Shown: positions 22,107 to 32,225 of the stretch, in pieces | How the letters are laid out: each line of letters begins with the position of its first letter | Numbering within the stretch: position 1 is the stretch's first letter | Assembly (NCBI GenBank): GCA_014621425.1 | Contig: JAANBB010000308.1 | Coordinates: forward strand, 1-49,279 | Reading direction: 5' to 3' | DNA length: 49,279 nt | Origin: Cylindrodendrum hubeiense | Taxonomy: Eukaryota > Ascomycota > Sordariomycetes > Hypocreales > Nectriaceae | The notes under the pieces: generated by a model | The model's input: the letters and a program-made list of their open reading frames with translations, nothing else | Database searches by the model: none | What the model was told of the DNA's origin: nothing | Translations under genes and position numbers: made by a program

Positions 22107-24475
22107 ATGTTTTCGGAATGTTCGTACAAGGAAACCGCCTTCCCCAGCTCCCGCAGCGATGCTAACCGCCTGTAGATGCATCCAGATTCCTAGCACAGTC
22201 CCAGTCGAGGCTATCCAACTTTGGCCACCCCGACAACAACGAGGCCCCTCCCCGGCAATCCGACTGGACATCGCGACCCTCCCGAACTCAACGAGACGCC
22301 GGCCGAGGCGCAAACCCTAGCAGATCGTTTCTATCTCGCGGTTATGGCGGAAATCCTTATCAACAAACGGGCGGTGGTTCTCGCTTTGGGCAGCTTGCCT
22401 TTGCCTCCCGCATCTCTACCGCCCAGGATGCTCCGCTATTCCAGAGCACCCTCGACGAGTTTCGCGAAGAGGACGATGAGGAAGAGAGGGAACGAGAGGC
22501 GGCCGATTTGTTTGCCCTGCAGAGGTCACGCCGAGTAGCTGCTGCAAGCCGGTTGGCGGACAGCGTCGATTCAGATGCCCATAGCCGGGGTTCGCTCGAC
22601 GACAGTGTTAGCCACGAAGACCACCCTTATCAAGATCGAGGCTTGCGGCGCGGACTGAAAAGCAGCTGGAATGGCGCCCGAAGTGCGCATCGACCAGGCG
22701 TAGCAAAAGACACCCTTGTGGAGGAGGCCGAGGATAGTCCCAGATCAAGCGTCGACCAGAACAGCGAGCGTGGGACGGATGGGAAGGGTAAGATGGTGGA
22801 TGTTGGACTCGAGTCACAGGCGGATCTAGACGAGGATCCGCCTGCATCTCTCTTGGGTGATACTCCGACCGACACCAGCCCTCCTGCCTTCCAGCGGTTC
22901 AAGCGCGGCGACACTGGCGATTCAGAACGATCACCATTCATGGTTAGGAGGGAGTCTACCACGGAAACGGAAATGAGCGGGGCCCGACGTGAGGATGGTT
23001 TAGACGACGATGAGCTTATCCAAACAATGTCGAACTTTCCCGAAGGCGAAATCTTTCGACACGATCCGTTCTTTGCCTGGATCTTCCTAATCAGTCTTGC
23101 CGGGTTGATGTCGACGTTTTTCCTCGTCTGGCTACATACGACGCCAGGAAAGAGCCTCGTTGGTGATACGATCTACACGACACTACAAAAGTCATTTCAC
23201 ATGCTAGCAGTGGATACGGTGGTGGCAGTCATTGTCTCGTTCGTCTGGCTTGCGGCCCTCAGATCTTTCGTCCGGCCTCTCGTGAGCGTCATTCTTATCG
23301 CGGTGCCTGTCATCTTGTTCTCTTTCTCTCTTTACTCCTTTGTCTCCTCCTTCAAGGGTCGGACACATGGCACAGGCTTGCAGGACACCGTCATGCGTTG
23401 GGCAGCCATCATCCCTGCCGCCGCATGTATACTTTGGATATGGTTGGTGGTGAGGGGCCGTCGGGCAATCCAGCAAGCGATTGAGATCCTGCAGTTTTCC
23501 AGCAAGATTCTAGCTCAGAACTCGGCACTGATGCTGGTAGGCTTCGGGTGCTTGGCGCTGATTGTAATCTGGACCTGGGCCTGGCTCGTCATGTTCACGC
23601 GCGTTTTCATGGGAGGTTACTTCTCCAAGTCGCTCGGGTTCGTGATCAGCTTCTCGAGTTGGTGGTTGGGAGCAGCCTTTATCTTCCTGTACATGTGGAC
23701 CGTTTCAGTCATCAATGCTGTCCACCGCGGGACGACGGCGGCGACTGTGTCTCAGTGGTATTTTCACCGGAACGCGGGTCCGCCGACGCCTTCACGAGAG
23801 ATTGTCTCGGCTGCACTGAATCACGCGCTGACGACCATCTTTGGAAGCATATGCCAGTCGACTCTCATGTCCTTGCTAATCCGAGCGCCATTGATATTTC
23901 TGCCAAGGAGAATGGGCGCTGTCATCTCGAATATTGCATCATTCTGGATTCCGACGCCGGTGGTGGCCTTGATGAACCCGCTGACCATCACATACTCTGC
24001 TATTCATTCACAAAACTTGGCTACCTCGGCCAGAGGGCTGGATCAGATGGAGCTTGTCTCCTCTAGCATCCCGACCACAACGCTGACCCCGCGGACACTG
24101 CGTCTTCGAGGGCAGGCTAATGGGCTTATCCCATACCGGCTGGCGAAGCTGCTTCTGGTGGCAACCCGGCTGATTCTGGCCACTGGCCTCGGTTTTGCCG
24201 GATGGGTGATCACAGCTAAGCAGCTACGTATCCAACTCCCAGACGGCGTGGGAGTTAGGGGTTCGGCGTACGCCTACGTTGTTGGTTTAATGGCGAGTTT
24301 CATTGGTTACTCCGTGATGGGTGCTATGGAGGGTATCCTAAGCGGCATCGTGGACGCGGTACTCATCTGTTACGGCAGTGAGAGACGTATGGAAAGAGGG
24401 CATGGGCGATTTTGTCTCGAGGCCGCATATCTGTTCGGGGAACGAAGAGGAGGAGACGAGCGAGATTACGCATAG
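22107..24475 (+). CDS. PNS1: Pns1/choline-transporter-like (CTL, SLC44) membrane protein
   Basis: A 13-nt first exon (22107-22119) joins exon 2 (22176-24475) across a GTTCGT...CTGTAG intron with a TGCTAAC branch site. This gives 770 aa starting MFSEYASRFLAQSQSRLSNF. Residues 1-200 are hydrophilic and Ser/Asp/Glu-rich (probably cytoplasmic). After DPFFAWIFLISLAGLMS come about ten hydrophobic segments, ending near MEGILSGIVDAVLICYGSE, with a short conserved tail (FCLEAAYLFGER). This is the CTL/Pns1 topology. The family takes its name from human choline transporters, but yeast Pns1 has no proven choline-transport role, so the substrate is open. An ATG-only prediction would miss the tiny first exon and truncate the N-terminus. 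Confidence 0.88.
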
Positions 24476-25400
24476 CCTGGGTATTTGTATGTTTGTTAGC
24501 TGGCGCTTCTGTTTTTCCTTTCTTGGGATACCGTGTAGGGATAGAGCCGTGAGCGTGTTCGATCTGGATTCGACATAAGACGAATTTTCAACTACCTGGC
24601 CTCGTATTTAACACCGTGTGTGTTGTTGATCGAGATAAATGTGTTGCGCCAAGACTTAAGGGCGCGAGGGCGCCTTGTCAGTCAGTTGATTCTTGACCGT
24701 ACGCATGCAAGCCAACCACGGGTAGTGCCATTGTCTGTCCGAGAAACGAACCGACGAGGCTCGCCCTTTATGTTACATGCATGAAGTACAAATATCCAAT
24801 TTCGCTGGTTGGTTGGTTTGCCAGAGTCTGGATGCAAGTCATCGTGTGACTCAACCACCCTTCCACATCGCTCGGCAATTACATCTCCTAGATTCTCGAT
24901 AAGAGCAGGGTTGTACGTATGCTCATCCCTGGCTAGCTCAATCCTCTTGCTTTGTTGGCCCTTTGTGTGTCATTCTTGCGACGTACCCTCGCGCTGCTAA
25001 ACTTTGGGGGAATAGCTCCAAATCCTGCATCATGACTAGACATGGAGGCATGGATCTAATCCGCCCGTCTTACTAGACTTTAAGGTAATAGTCCCAGACA
25101 GCGTGCATCTTTACCAGACTGTGGAGACATGGTCGCGATTATATACATATCCCATCCGGCTCGTGCCCATTCTCCTTCTACAAAACAATCCATCACAGGC
25201 GGGCCACAGACAGAAGATCTTAACTTTCTTTTCCTCTTACCTATCACTCCCACCTATCATCTGGATGTGGTAACTTACCTCGGCCCGCATCGACTATTAC
25301 TCAGCGTAAGCAACACTCGCGCAGCTTCAAGTTGCGAACCTACAACTACAGCGCACTCTTTTCTATGAGAGCGCGACAGAGAATTTGATCATTACCCATC
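24476..25400. other. Intergenic between PNS1 and the ureohydrolase-like gene
   Basis: Same-strand spacer of 0.9 kb holding the PNS1 3' UTR and the next promoter. No gene is supported. Confidence 0.5.
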
Positions 25401-26321
25401 ATGCCTCCTGCGAAATCCATCACCGTCATCTCATCACCCTACCATGTTGGTATCAAGGATGTAGCCGTCGGCGCAGGACCAACGACATTGATCAAGGCCG
25501 GTCTCGTCACTGCCCTTAGAGACCAAGGGTTCAAAGTGAGCGTGGTCGAACTTGAGCCCGTTGATGAGTATGAGGGCGAAATTGGACGTCTTTTTGAGCT
25601 TCTGCGACGCACCTCCAAGACGGTCACTCAGGCCGTTGATGCCGGCTCATTCCCCATTATTCTTTCCGGAAACTGCTCCACCGCAGTTGGTGTGGCAGCT
25701 GGCCTCTCTGGCTCAAGCGAATTAATCCGTCAGAAGACTATACCGAGTTGTGTGTGGTTTGACGCACACGACGACTACAACACCCCTGACATTCTGAGCA
25801 GCGGGTACCTTGACTCTATGCCGGTTGCCATGTTAGAAGGCGTCGGATGGAAGAATCTTTTGTCCAGCATTCCTGGGTTCCAGCCAATGAATCTTAAGAA
25901 GAGTTTCGTTCACGTCGGCATGCGTGATGTGACGGAGCTGGAACGCTCGCGAGTCATCAACGCCGGCTTCTCTGTCATCTGGGGAGACACGACCCGCCAT
26001 GTCGATTTCGAATCCGAGCTCGAGAGGACTTTGGATGAGCAGCCCCTAGGTCCTACAATGGTCCACGTTGACCTCGACTGCCTCGACACTTCCGTCGGCA
26101 TGGTGAACAAGTTCTCCGCCCCAGGCGGCTTGCTGGAAGCGGACCTCATCAGATGCCTAGAGATACTTCCCTGTAAAACACGGCCAGCGGCGCTGACAAT
26201 CGCATCGTACGATCCTTTCATTGACAAAAATGGAGATATTCCTCCTGTGGCGATCGGAGCAGTGGTGGCGTTTACTCAACGCTTGGTTTCTCAAGGGGTT
26301 CTCACCAATGGCACAGCTTAG
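25401..26321 (+). CDS. Arginase/ureohydrolase-superfamily protein with altered metal site
   Basis: A single exon encodes 306 aa. The ureohydrolase fold is recognisable from the metal motifs CVWFDAHDDYNTP (DAHxD) and VHVDLDCLDTS (DxDxxD), and from the C-terminal LTIASYDPFIDKNGD. In arginases and agmatinases the first motif is GGDHS, whose His binds Mn. Here it is SGNCST, so that ligand is Asn/Cys. The usual xDP after the second aspartate pair is also changed to LDTS. The family hydrolyses guanidino groups (arginine, agmatine, formiminoglutamate). This protein belongs to a divergent arginase-like branch, and its substrate, or whether it is active, cannot be told. The N-terminus (ITVISSPYHVGIKDVAVGAGP) is typical of the superfamily, so the start is credible. 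Confidence 0.85.
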   Translation: MPPAKSITVISSPYHVGIKDVAVGAGPTTLIKAGLVTALRDQGFKVSVVELEPVDEYEGEIGRLFELLRRTSKTVTQAVDAGSFPIILSGNCSTAVGVAAGLSGSSELIRQKTIPSCVWFDAHDDYNTPDILSSGYLDSMPVAMLEGVGWKNLLSSIPGFQPMNLKKSFVHVGMRDVTELERSRVINAGFSVIWGDTTRHVDFESELERTLDEQPLGPTMVHVDLDCLDTSVGMVNKFSAPGGLLEADLIRCLEILPCKTRPAALTIASYDPFIDKNGDIPPVAIGAVVAFTQRLVSQGVLTNGTA

Positions 26322-27408
26322 ACGACAAGGATCAAAGCTGGGGAGCATTAGGGACAGGGATCATTACATGGGACCACTGAGTACATCTAGTTTAACCTAT
26401 GGTGACAGTGAGTCAAGAGTACCGCGGTTCTCTATTGAAAAGTGTAGTTGACGCTTAGTTGGTATTGCAGTTTAAAAAAGAAGCCGTGGGAGCATCGAGT
26501 CCAATTCCAGCTCATAGGTGTCTAAAACGAATCAACATGTAGACGCAGAACTGAAGCAAGTTCATCAAATGATGATAGTGTCCATATTACTTTAATTCAC
26601 CATATTCTTTACCAACACCGTCAGGGATTTCCTATCGATATTAAAAGTATAGATGACAAGGGTAACAGAGAACATACAACAGCAAGGCTGCCTAGTCATC
26701 ACCAATCCGAGGACTAATTCGCCGCTTCTCAGCATGCATAAGGAAGAGCGGATGGGATGCCGTATTTTCTAAGAGCTATGGTCGATTGTCCCGGTTTAGT
26801 AACAATTTGGGATATAAGGTTGAGTAGTAGTTGTTTTGCAGGGTGATGTTCAGTGCCTTGAATCGCCCTCAGAGGAATACCGAAGGTGGCCAAGGAAGGA
26901 AATAAAACGGTGACTTAGTCCTTAAAATCTCTCATAGTCTCGGTAAGAATGGTCTGGATCTTTCCAATGGGTTGAAAAGGTTGGATATCGGACGTCCTCC
27001 TCCTCTTTTTGGCCGCAAATGACTCCGAAGCGACTACTTGTCATCTCGCTTTGGGGCTAACCGGATACAACGACGGGTGGCTGTTTCTTGAGTTCAACAC
27101 AATAATCACAGCCAAGCATTTGATCTATGAGGGGTATGACACTTGTGTCGAGTGAAGGACATATGATTTACTTCGGAACGCACGTTTCGACTCACAGCCC
27201 CTAACCCGGACACTAATGGCCTATGGCTTTTATTGACTAACATAGGTCCTATAGTTGTACAAACGATTCCAACCTAAAGAATAGCCGGAAATAGCGATGG
27301 AAATTTCTCCAAGAATCACCGATCCACTTATCCCTAGCGGTAGAAGATGAACGGGAACAATCAAGGGGGGGATAGACCGAAAAGAGGCGGACTGAGAACC
27401 AACGAAAG
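26322..27408. other. Intergenic, no supported gene
   Basis: AT-rich spacer before the accessory island. No motif or plausible exon structure was seen on either strand. Confidence 0.5.
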
Positions 27409-29378
27409 TTAAGGGGAGGAGCGAACGAACAAACCCATAGTGACAAGCGAGTCCATAGTGAGAAGCGACATAAAGAGAGAAACAGCCAATATAACAAGAG
27501 ATAGATAGAACACATGATTGTTTGCAGCCGTGGGAAAAGCTATGATGGTCTGCAATATGCTGGCCTCATGGATGAGAACGCCCCAGCTCTCTACCGAAGA
27601 ACCCTCCATTTTCAAATCATCCACAAGGCGCCGCCCAGGTTTAGCCGGTATCTTGAAATTAATTGATTTTGAGTCAAATGATGTATCCCTCGGATTTAAA
27701 AGAATATAAGTTAATACCTGTGTCAACAGATGTAAATAACCTATCTTGGGTAGGAATTCCCTGCGAACTTCAATTTTCGGGTCATCGGGGTTTGAAATGG
27801 AAATTTTCATTTGCTCCAGTCCCTCGATCCTGTATAGAAACCAATAGTGACCATGAACAGCGGCACGATGAGTGTTGTATATATCTCGTATCTTGCGTGC
27901 TAAATCCGATAGATTGACGCCGGCAGATATCTTAATCTCGTCGAGCCTCATGTGAGGTTCTTTGCCGGTCACAATTTCAAGCCAATTAACGCCGATAAGT
28001 TTACTTAACTTGTTCTCGAGTTGGCCAAAATTCCTCGAGGATTGCTGATATTGTTGGCCGAGTTCGTGGATTTAGTTCAAGCATTTGCTTGGATAGTGGT
28101 CGGAATACCTCACGAAAGTAGGCAACAGATGACTTGGAATTGATCTTCGGAACGTGAAACGTGTCCAGGAGTGCGTTGACATTTGTGATGTTTGTCGCAA
28201 ATTGACATAAATTCTCGCCAGTTGCTGTTTCAAACACTTTCTCGAGTCCTTTGCGGCCCCCATATATGACGCTTTCCATAAGTGCAAAGCAACAGCCAAG
28301 AGAGAAAACGTCAGAATCAAGGGTTGAGTGAGACCCAGCAATCTGCTCTGGTGCCTTGTATTCATAGGTCCCAGTGTTTGCTGTTGGCTGGCCTGAAATG
28401 TGCTCCTTGCTGATGCCGAAGTCTATGATGATGGGGCGGACCTTGACTTCGGAGGGGTCTGTTGTCTCGTCGCATAGTAGTATGTTATCTGGCTTCAAGT
28501 CCTTATGTCTGATCGGGCGCGGCTCCTGAGTGTGCAGATACTCCAATCCCTGAATGCACTGGCGTATGATGCTTGGCCACGGTTCCAATTCACCGTACTT
28601 GTACCATGAACAAAGCGACGAATATTCGCCTCCCGAATTTGCCAAGTCTTGAATGAATTTCTGGAGAGAAGCCGGTGCCCATGGCTTTGTGACAAGAAAG
28701 ACTGCATCTGCGACGGTGTATGCCTCCTCAATATTCAGGATGTTGTTGTGGCTGCATCGTCTCAGAAATTCGATTTCTTTCGCTATTTCACCCTCCCCTT
28801 GTCCGTAGGAGCTTGGATTTCTTTAACCGCGAAGATCTCATGGTTAGAAGCGAACAGTCTGGAGGATCCACGGGTTGCCCTATAAACAACGCCATGACCC
28901 CCCGGGTAAATTGGCGAATCGGGATCCTTTACAAAGGGGGCATCGGCATGAGTTTTGTAGGACTTGACTCCGGTCCGTAGCAGGTCGCCTGGCAAAGACA
29001 TGATGTTATAACGAATGTGCTGAAGTGATGAAAGTCCACGTAATGATTGAAGATCCTTGAGGATAAGTGACACCAGTTTGTTGACTGGTGATGCTTTCCA
29101 ACGTGCGGGGCACTCCAGCCACCAGAAGCACATCAAGCATACGTGTAGACTGCTGATGCAATTGTATTAGGCATCCATGCACGTATGCCTTTATCAGACA
29201 CCACAAAGCGCCCGGTATAGACTCCATCCAATAAGATGAGCCCGCGATGAGTGCGAGGCTCGGCAGATCCGGTGTCGCGCTCTGCTGCGGCTGATGGGTC
29301 ATGTCGTTGACATTGCCGAGTTTTATCACAACTAGATGCTAGCAGGTAATCATATATTATATTCAAGTCTCCTGCGTA
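27409..29378 (-). pseudogene. 3' part of a transposon-split protein-kinase-domain gene
   Basis: Read on the minus strand from the transposon edge, three or more frame-shifted blocks form one protein. The first block includes AGDLNIIYDYLLASSCDKT and IRAWMPNTIASAVYTYA. The second runs from MCFWWLECPARWKASPVNK to the kinase N-lobe (GGHGVVYRA glycine loop, FAVKEI lysine). The third holds the rest of the kinase (EIEFLRRCSHNN, HKDLKPDN, IIDFGISKE, YEYKAPEQ). The last is a C-terminal extension (KISAGVNLSDLARKIRD...) with a hydrophobic end. Breaks fall at short runs: 29135-29136, 28791-28798 and 28027-28030. Each block continues the previous one if a single base is added or removed. The kinase core motifs are intact, with HKD in place of HRD. 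The gene is split by the element at 29379-32223; its 5' half lies at 32224-33123. Its original function is unknown. Confidence 0.72.
29377..29378. repeat. Left TA target-site duplication
   Basis: TA immediately outside the left terminal inverted repeat, matched by TA at 32224-32225. TA duplication is the signature of Tc1/mariner/pogo-type insertion. Confidence 0.75.
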
Positions 29379-29433
29379 CTCGGGGGGTTGACTAAGCACA
29401 CGTTACGCAGGCTCCACTGGGAGCTCTAGGCTC

Positions 29434-29456
29434 CCCCCTCTCCCTTGGAGAGGGGG
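29434..29456. repeat. Subterminal hairpin of the left inverted repeat
   Basis: A perfect 10-bp palindromic stem (CCCCCTCTCC with its complement) around a 3-nt loop, inside the left terminal repeat. Its counterpart lies at 32167-32189. Confidence 0.8.
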
Positions 29457-29553
29457 TATCATAACCCGTAACTGCGTCGGTTATATAACCGCCTTTTTCA
29501 ACTTCCGTATAAGCCAGCAGCTTCAATTCAAGCCCAATCTCTTCCAAATTTGA

Positions 29554-31974
29554 ACCCTAGCATCTTTTACTATCAATCTTACTATACCTCCAATTTCAGC
29601 CAAATCCCATACAACTGCGGCTCGTGCAGCCCGTGCATATCTGACTGGCAATACAGTTACACATACAACTCGTGGGAACCCCACACTGCCTCACAAGATA
29701 ACTATCACAGAAATCACTACTCAACACCAAGCCAGGGCCTCTATTATAAAGAAATATATATCTTTATTAAGAGCAGGAAAAGCTCTTCCTTCTAATCACA
29801 AAGGCGATCATCCGCCAGCTCTTATAATAGCAGAGGAGCAAGCTTTAGTCACATTCATTAGAACTGTGGAAAAGAGCGCATTTACCATCACAGAGCCTAC
29901 TATCCGCAACTATACTAGCTTCTTACGAAAATACCGTATTAAAGGTCCTAAGACTGCGATTTCAAAGTCTTAGGTACATCACTTTAAAAAGCGTCATCCA
30001 GAACTATAATATAAGACCCCAAAAATCAAGGAAGTCATCCGTGCCGGTGCCGAGCTCAACCTTCCGAGACTAGAAGACTAGTTCAAGGAATTTAAAGCTA
30101 TCATAATAGGGAAGCTAATTAAAAAAGCCAATTCCTGGAATTTTAATAAGACCCCTCTTCAAATTAGGTGGGTTAATAGCAACTTTAAGATCTTTTCAAC
30201 CCAAATAAAGGAAAACACCCGGCCTATGGTCTTCCAATCAGGGAATAAAGACTCTCTTTCCTCTATGAATGCGATCAATACAGCCAGAATATCAATACCT
30301 TCATTTCTCATCCTAACAGTAAAGGTATTACTAGAGGAATATATTATAGCTAATATCGATAAACAGGTAATCTTAACACATACATCTTCCAGCTTCAATA
30401 ACGCCCAACGAGCCCGACAGTAACTACAGCACTTTAACTATCATTCCTTTACTTACAGTGACGACTTCAATAACTTCTCTATTAAGACCTGGTTTAGCTA
30501 CAGTCCTAACCTCACAAGGGAGACTTAGAACCAAGCTTTAGCATTTTCTACCTCTCAGATAACTAGGAAAATAGATCCTATTTATCAGCTACTTCTAATA
30601 GACGGGTTTTCTACTTATAAAGACCCTGATTTTATCTAGTATTATTATATATTTAATATTATCCCTTTCCGCCTTCCTTCTCATACAAGTCATCTTCTTC
30701 AGTCTCTTGATATTAGAGTCTATTAGCATCTTAAAAGGGAACAATAGCACGCTCTCAATGACTTCCTCATTACCGGCGGCACGCAGATATCCTGATATAA
30801 CTTCCTCAATCAATAGAACCGGCTATACAATACAGCATTTAAAGCATACTATATTTATATTAGATTTAAAAAGGCCAATCTTATACCCTTTAATCCAGAG
30901 CTTATCTTAGGGCCCCTACATAAGACTATAAGGGATAAAGAAGAGCCATTATTTCCCAAGCAATTACAAAGAGATACTATTACACCTCAAAAAGCTAAGA
31001 AAGACCTGCATTTTATTCAAGATAAATTACATATCTTGAGCAGCCCAACAAGAACAGTTATCTCACACACCAAAACTACCTTAGATCTTTCTATTATAAC
31101 ACAATCATCACATAAAAAGATCATTCAGCTTCAAAAGGAACAGATCACACAAGAAGGCCGGCATACATATACACAACATCAAATTCAAATTGATAATAGG
31201 GCTTATACTATTAACCAATTACATCATAAGGTCAATAATCACAGTCATAAAGATCAGAATACTATCGCTAGGAAGGAAAAGCGGCTGCAGGCAGAGCTTT
31301 TCCGTAACATCCGTGAAAATGAGACTGCTGAGGCAGCCGGGGCAGCCGGGGAAGCCGGGCCCTCTCGGCCCCGCCCTCGGGGCCGGCCAGTAGCTGCTAT
31401 AAAGACAGCCCGGCTTACAGAGGAAGAGGCTCAGCTACAGGAAATACGGAATAGAAACCGGCTTCCAGAAGAGATTGAGACTATTGAGCGATTATCACAA
31501 TCTTGGGCTAATACTAATAATCAGAGACGGTCTTTTCTATTTACAACACAGCCACTTTCGACCCTCCTAGCTATCCCTAAAATGATCACTTAGAAAGACT
31601 TAAAGGAAGCTAGATCAGCTAATCAGGCTGACAAGGCTGAAAGCCCTAATACTATTATCAGTGATTTTATCTCAATAATCTCGTCAATTAAGCTACCTCC
31701 TTTACCTCAAGACGGAGGGTCAGATAGTGATAATATTAAGATCACTACATCAATACAGATTGAGACTATAACACAGCATGTTTTAAATATTCAAAATAGA
31801 CTATTTGCAGACAAAATGGCTGAGGAAAATAAGGCTCAGATACGGGCTATTAATTACGGAGGATTTGGTTACAATCGGGCACCTAATCATTATTCGGATG
31901 ATAGCGAAGATGAGCCAGAAATCACTGTCAGCAGCACTCAAATTACTATGCCGAAGTCGCGGCGCCGGACATAG
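29554..31974 (+). pseudogene. RIP-damaged DDE transposase (pogo/Fot type)
   Basis: One frame carries the whole protein with many in-frame stops, for example TAG at 29971. The N-terminal part resembles HTH DNA-binding sequence (ITEPTIRNYTSFLRKY, VHHFKKRHPEL after a stop). The catalytic core shows WNFNKTPLQI at 30136 onward, where pogo transposases have N-x-D-E. The first catalytic Asp codon and the following Glu are changed to Asn and Lys (30145-30150) by G-to-A type substitutions. The second Asp (LLIDGFSTY, 30601) and the third (LLQSLDIRVY, 30709) remain. The C-terminal part is Lys/Glu-rich with a Gly/Pro/Arg-rich linker. Open pieces such as 31036-31593 are fragments of this protein, not separate genes. 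The catalytic loss and stops make activity impossible. Confidence 0.85.
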
Positions 31975-32166
31975 GGTCTTGATATATCAATTTACCACAG
32001 CCCCATTCCTTCATAAAAATATCTCACATTCGGGTATATGATTATTTAGATCAATAGCTTCATAATAATATTTTTCTTATTAATTTAGGACCTCCTTTAC
32101 CATAGCCCTATACAGCTAAAGTTAAAAAAGGCAGTTACACAACCGACACAGTTACGGGTTACGATA

Positions 32167-32189
32167 CCACCTCTCCAAGGGAGAGGTGG
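32167..32189. repeat. Subterminal hairpin of the right inverted repeat
   Basis: A perfect 10-bp stem (CCACCTCTCC with its complement) around a 3-nt loop. It matches the left hairpin except for one base pair, which is changed on both sides of the stem. Confidence 0.8.
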
Positions 32190-32223
32190 GGGCCTAACGG
32201 CCACGCTTAGTCAACCCACCGAG

Positions 32224-32225
32224 TA
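32224..32225. repeat. Right TA target-site duplication
   Basis: TA immediately outside the right terminal inverted repeat, matching 29377-29378. Confidence 0.75.

Larger units (their letters stand above)
29379..32223 (+). mobile_element. Degenerate pogo/Fot-like DNA transposon, 2,845 bp
   Basis: The element is bounded by imperfect terminal inverted repeats of roughly 110-125 bp that begin CTCGGGGGGTTGACTAAGC (left) and CTCGGTGGGTTGACTAAGC (right, reverse complement). TA lies on both sides. Interior differences between the two repeats are mostly transitions. Inside is one long reading frame (frame of 29554) coding for a DDE transposase, broken by many TAG/TAA stops. Base composition is AT-rich compared with the flanks. 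The size, TA target and transposase type fit the fungal Fot/pogo group of the Tc1-mariner superfamily. Stops arising from TGG or CAG codons and G-to-A changes in catalytic codons point to RIP. The element is therefore almost certainly dead. It sits inside a kinase-domain gene. Confidence 0.85.

Noticed and set aside
27409..27972. Independent 187-aa membrane protein
   Set aside because: It continues the kinase protein if one base is removed from the T-run at 28027-28030 (plus-strand A4). It also lacks a convincing start.
31036..31593. Independent 185-aa gene inside the transposon
   Set aside because: It is in the same frame as the transposase remains upstream and downstream, so it is the C-terminal part of the damaged transposase.
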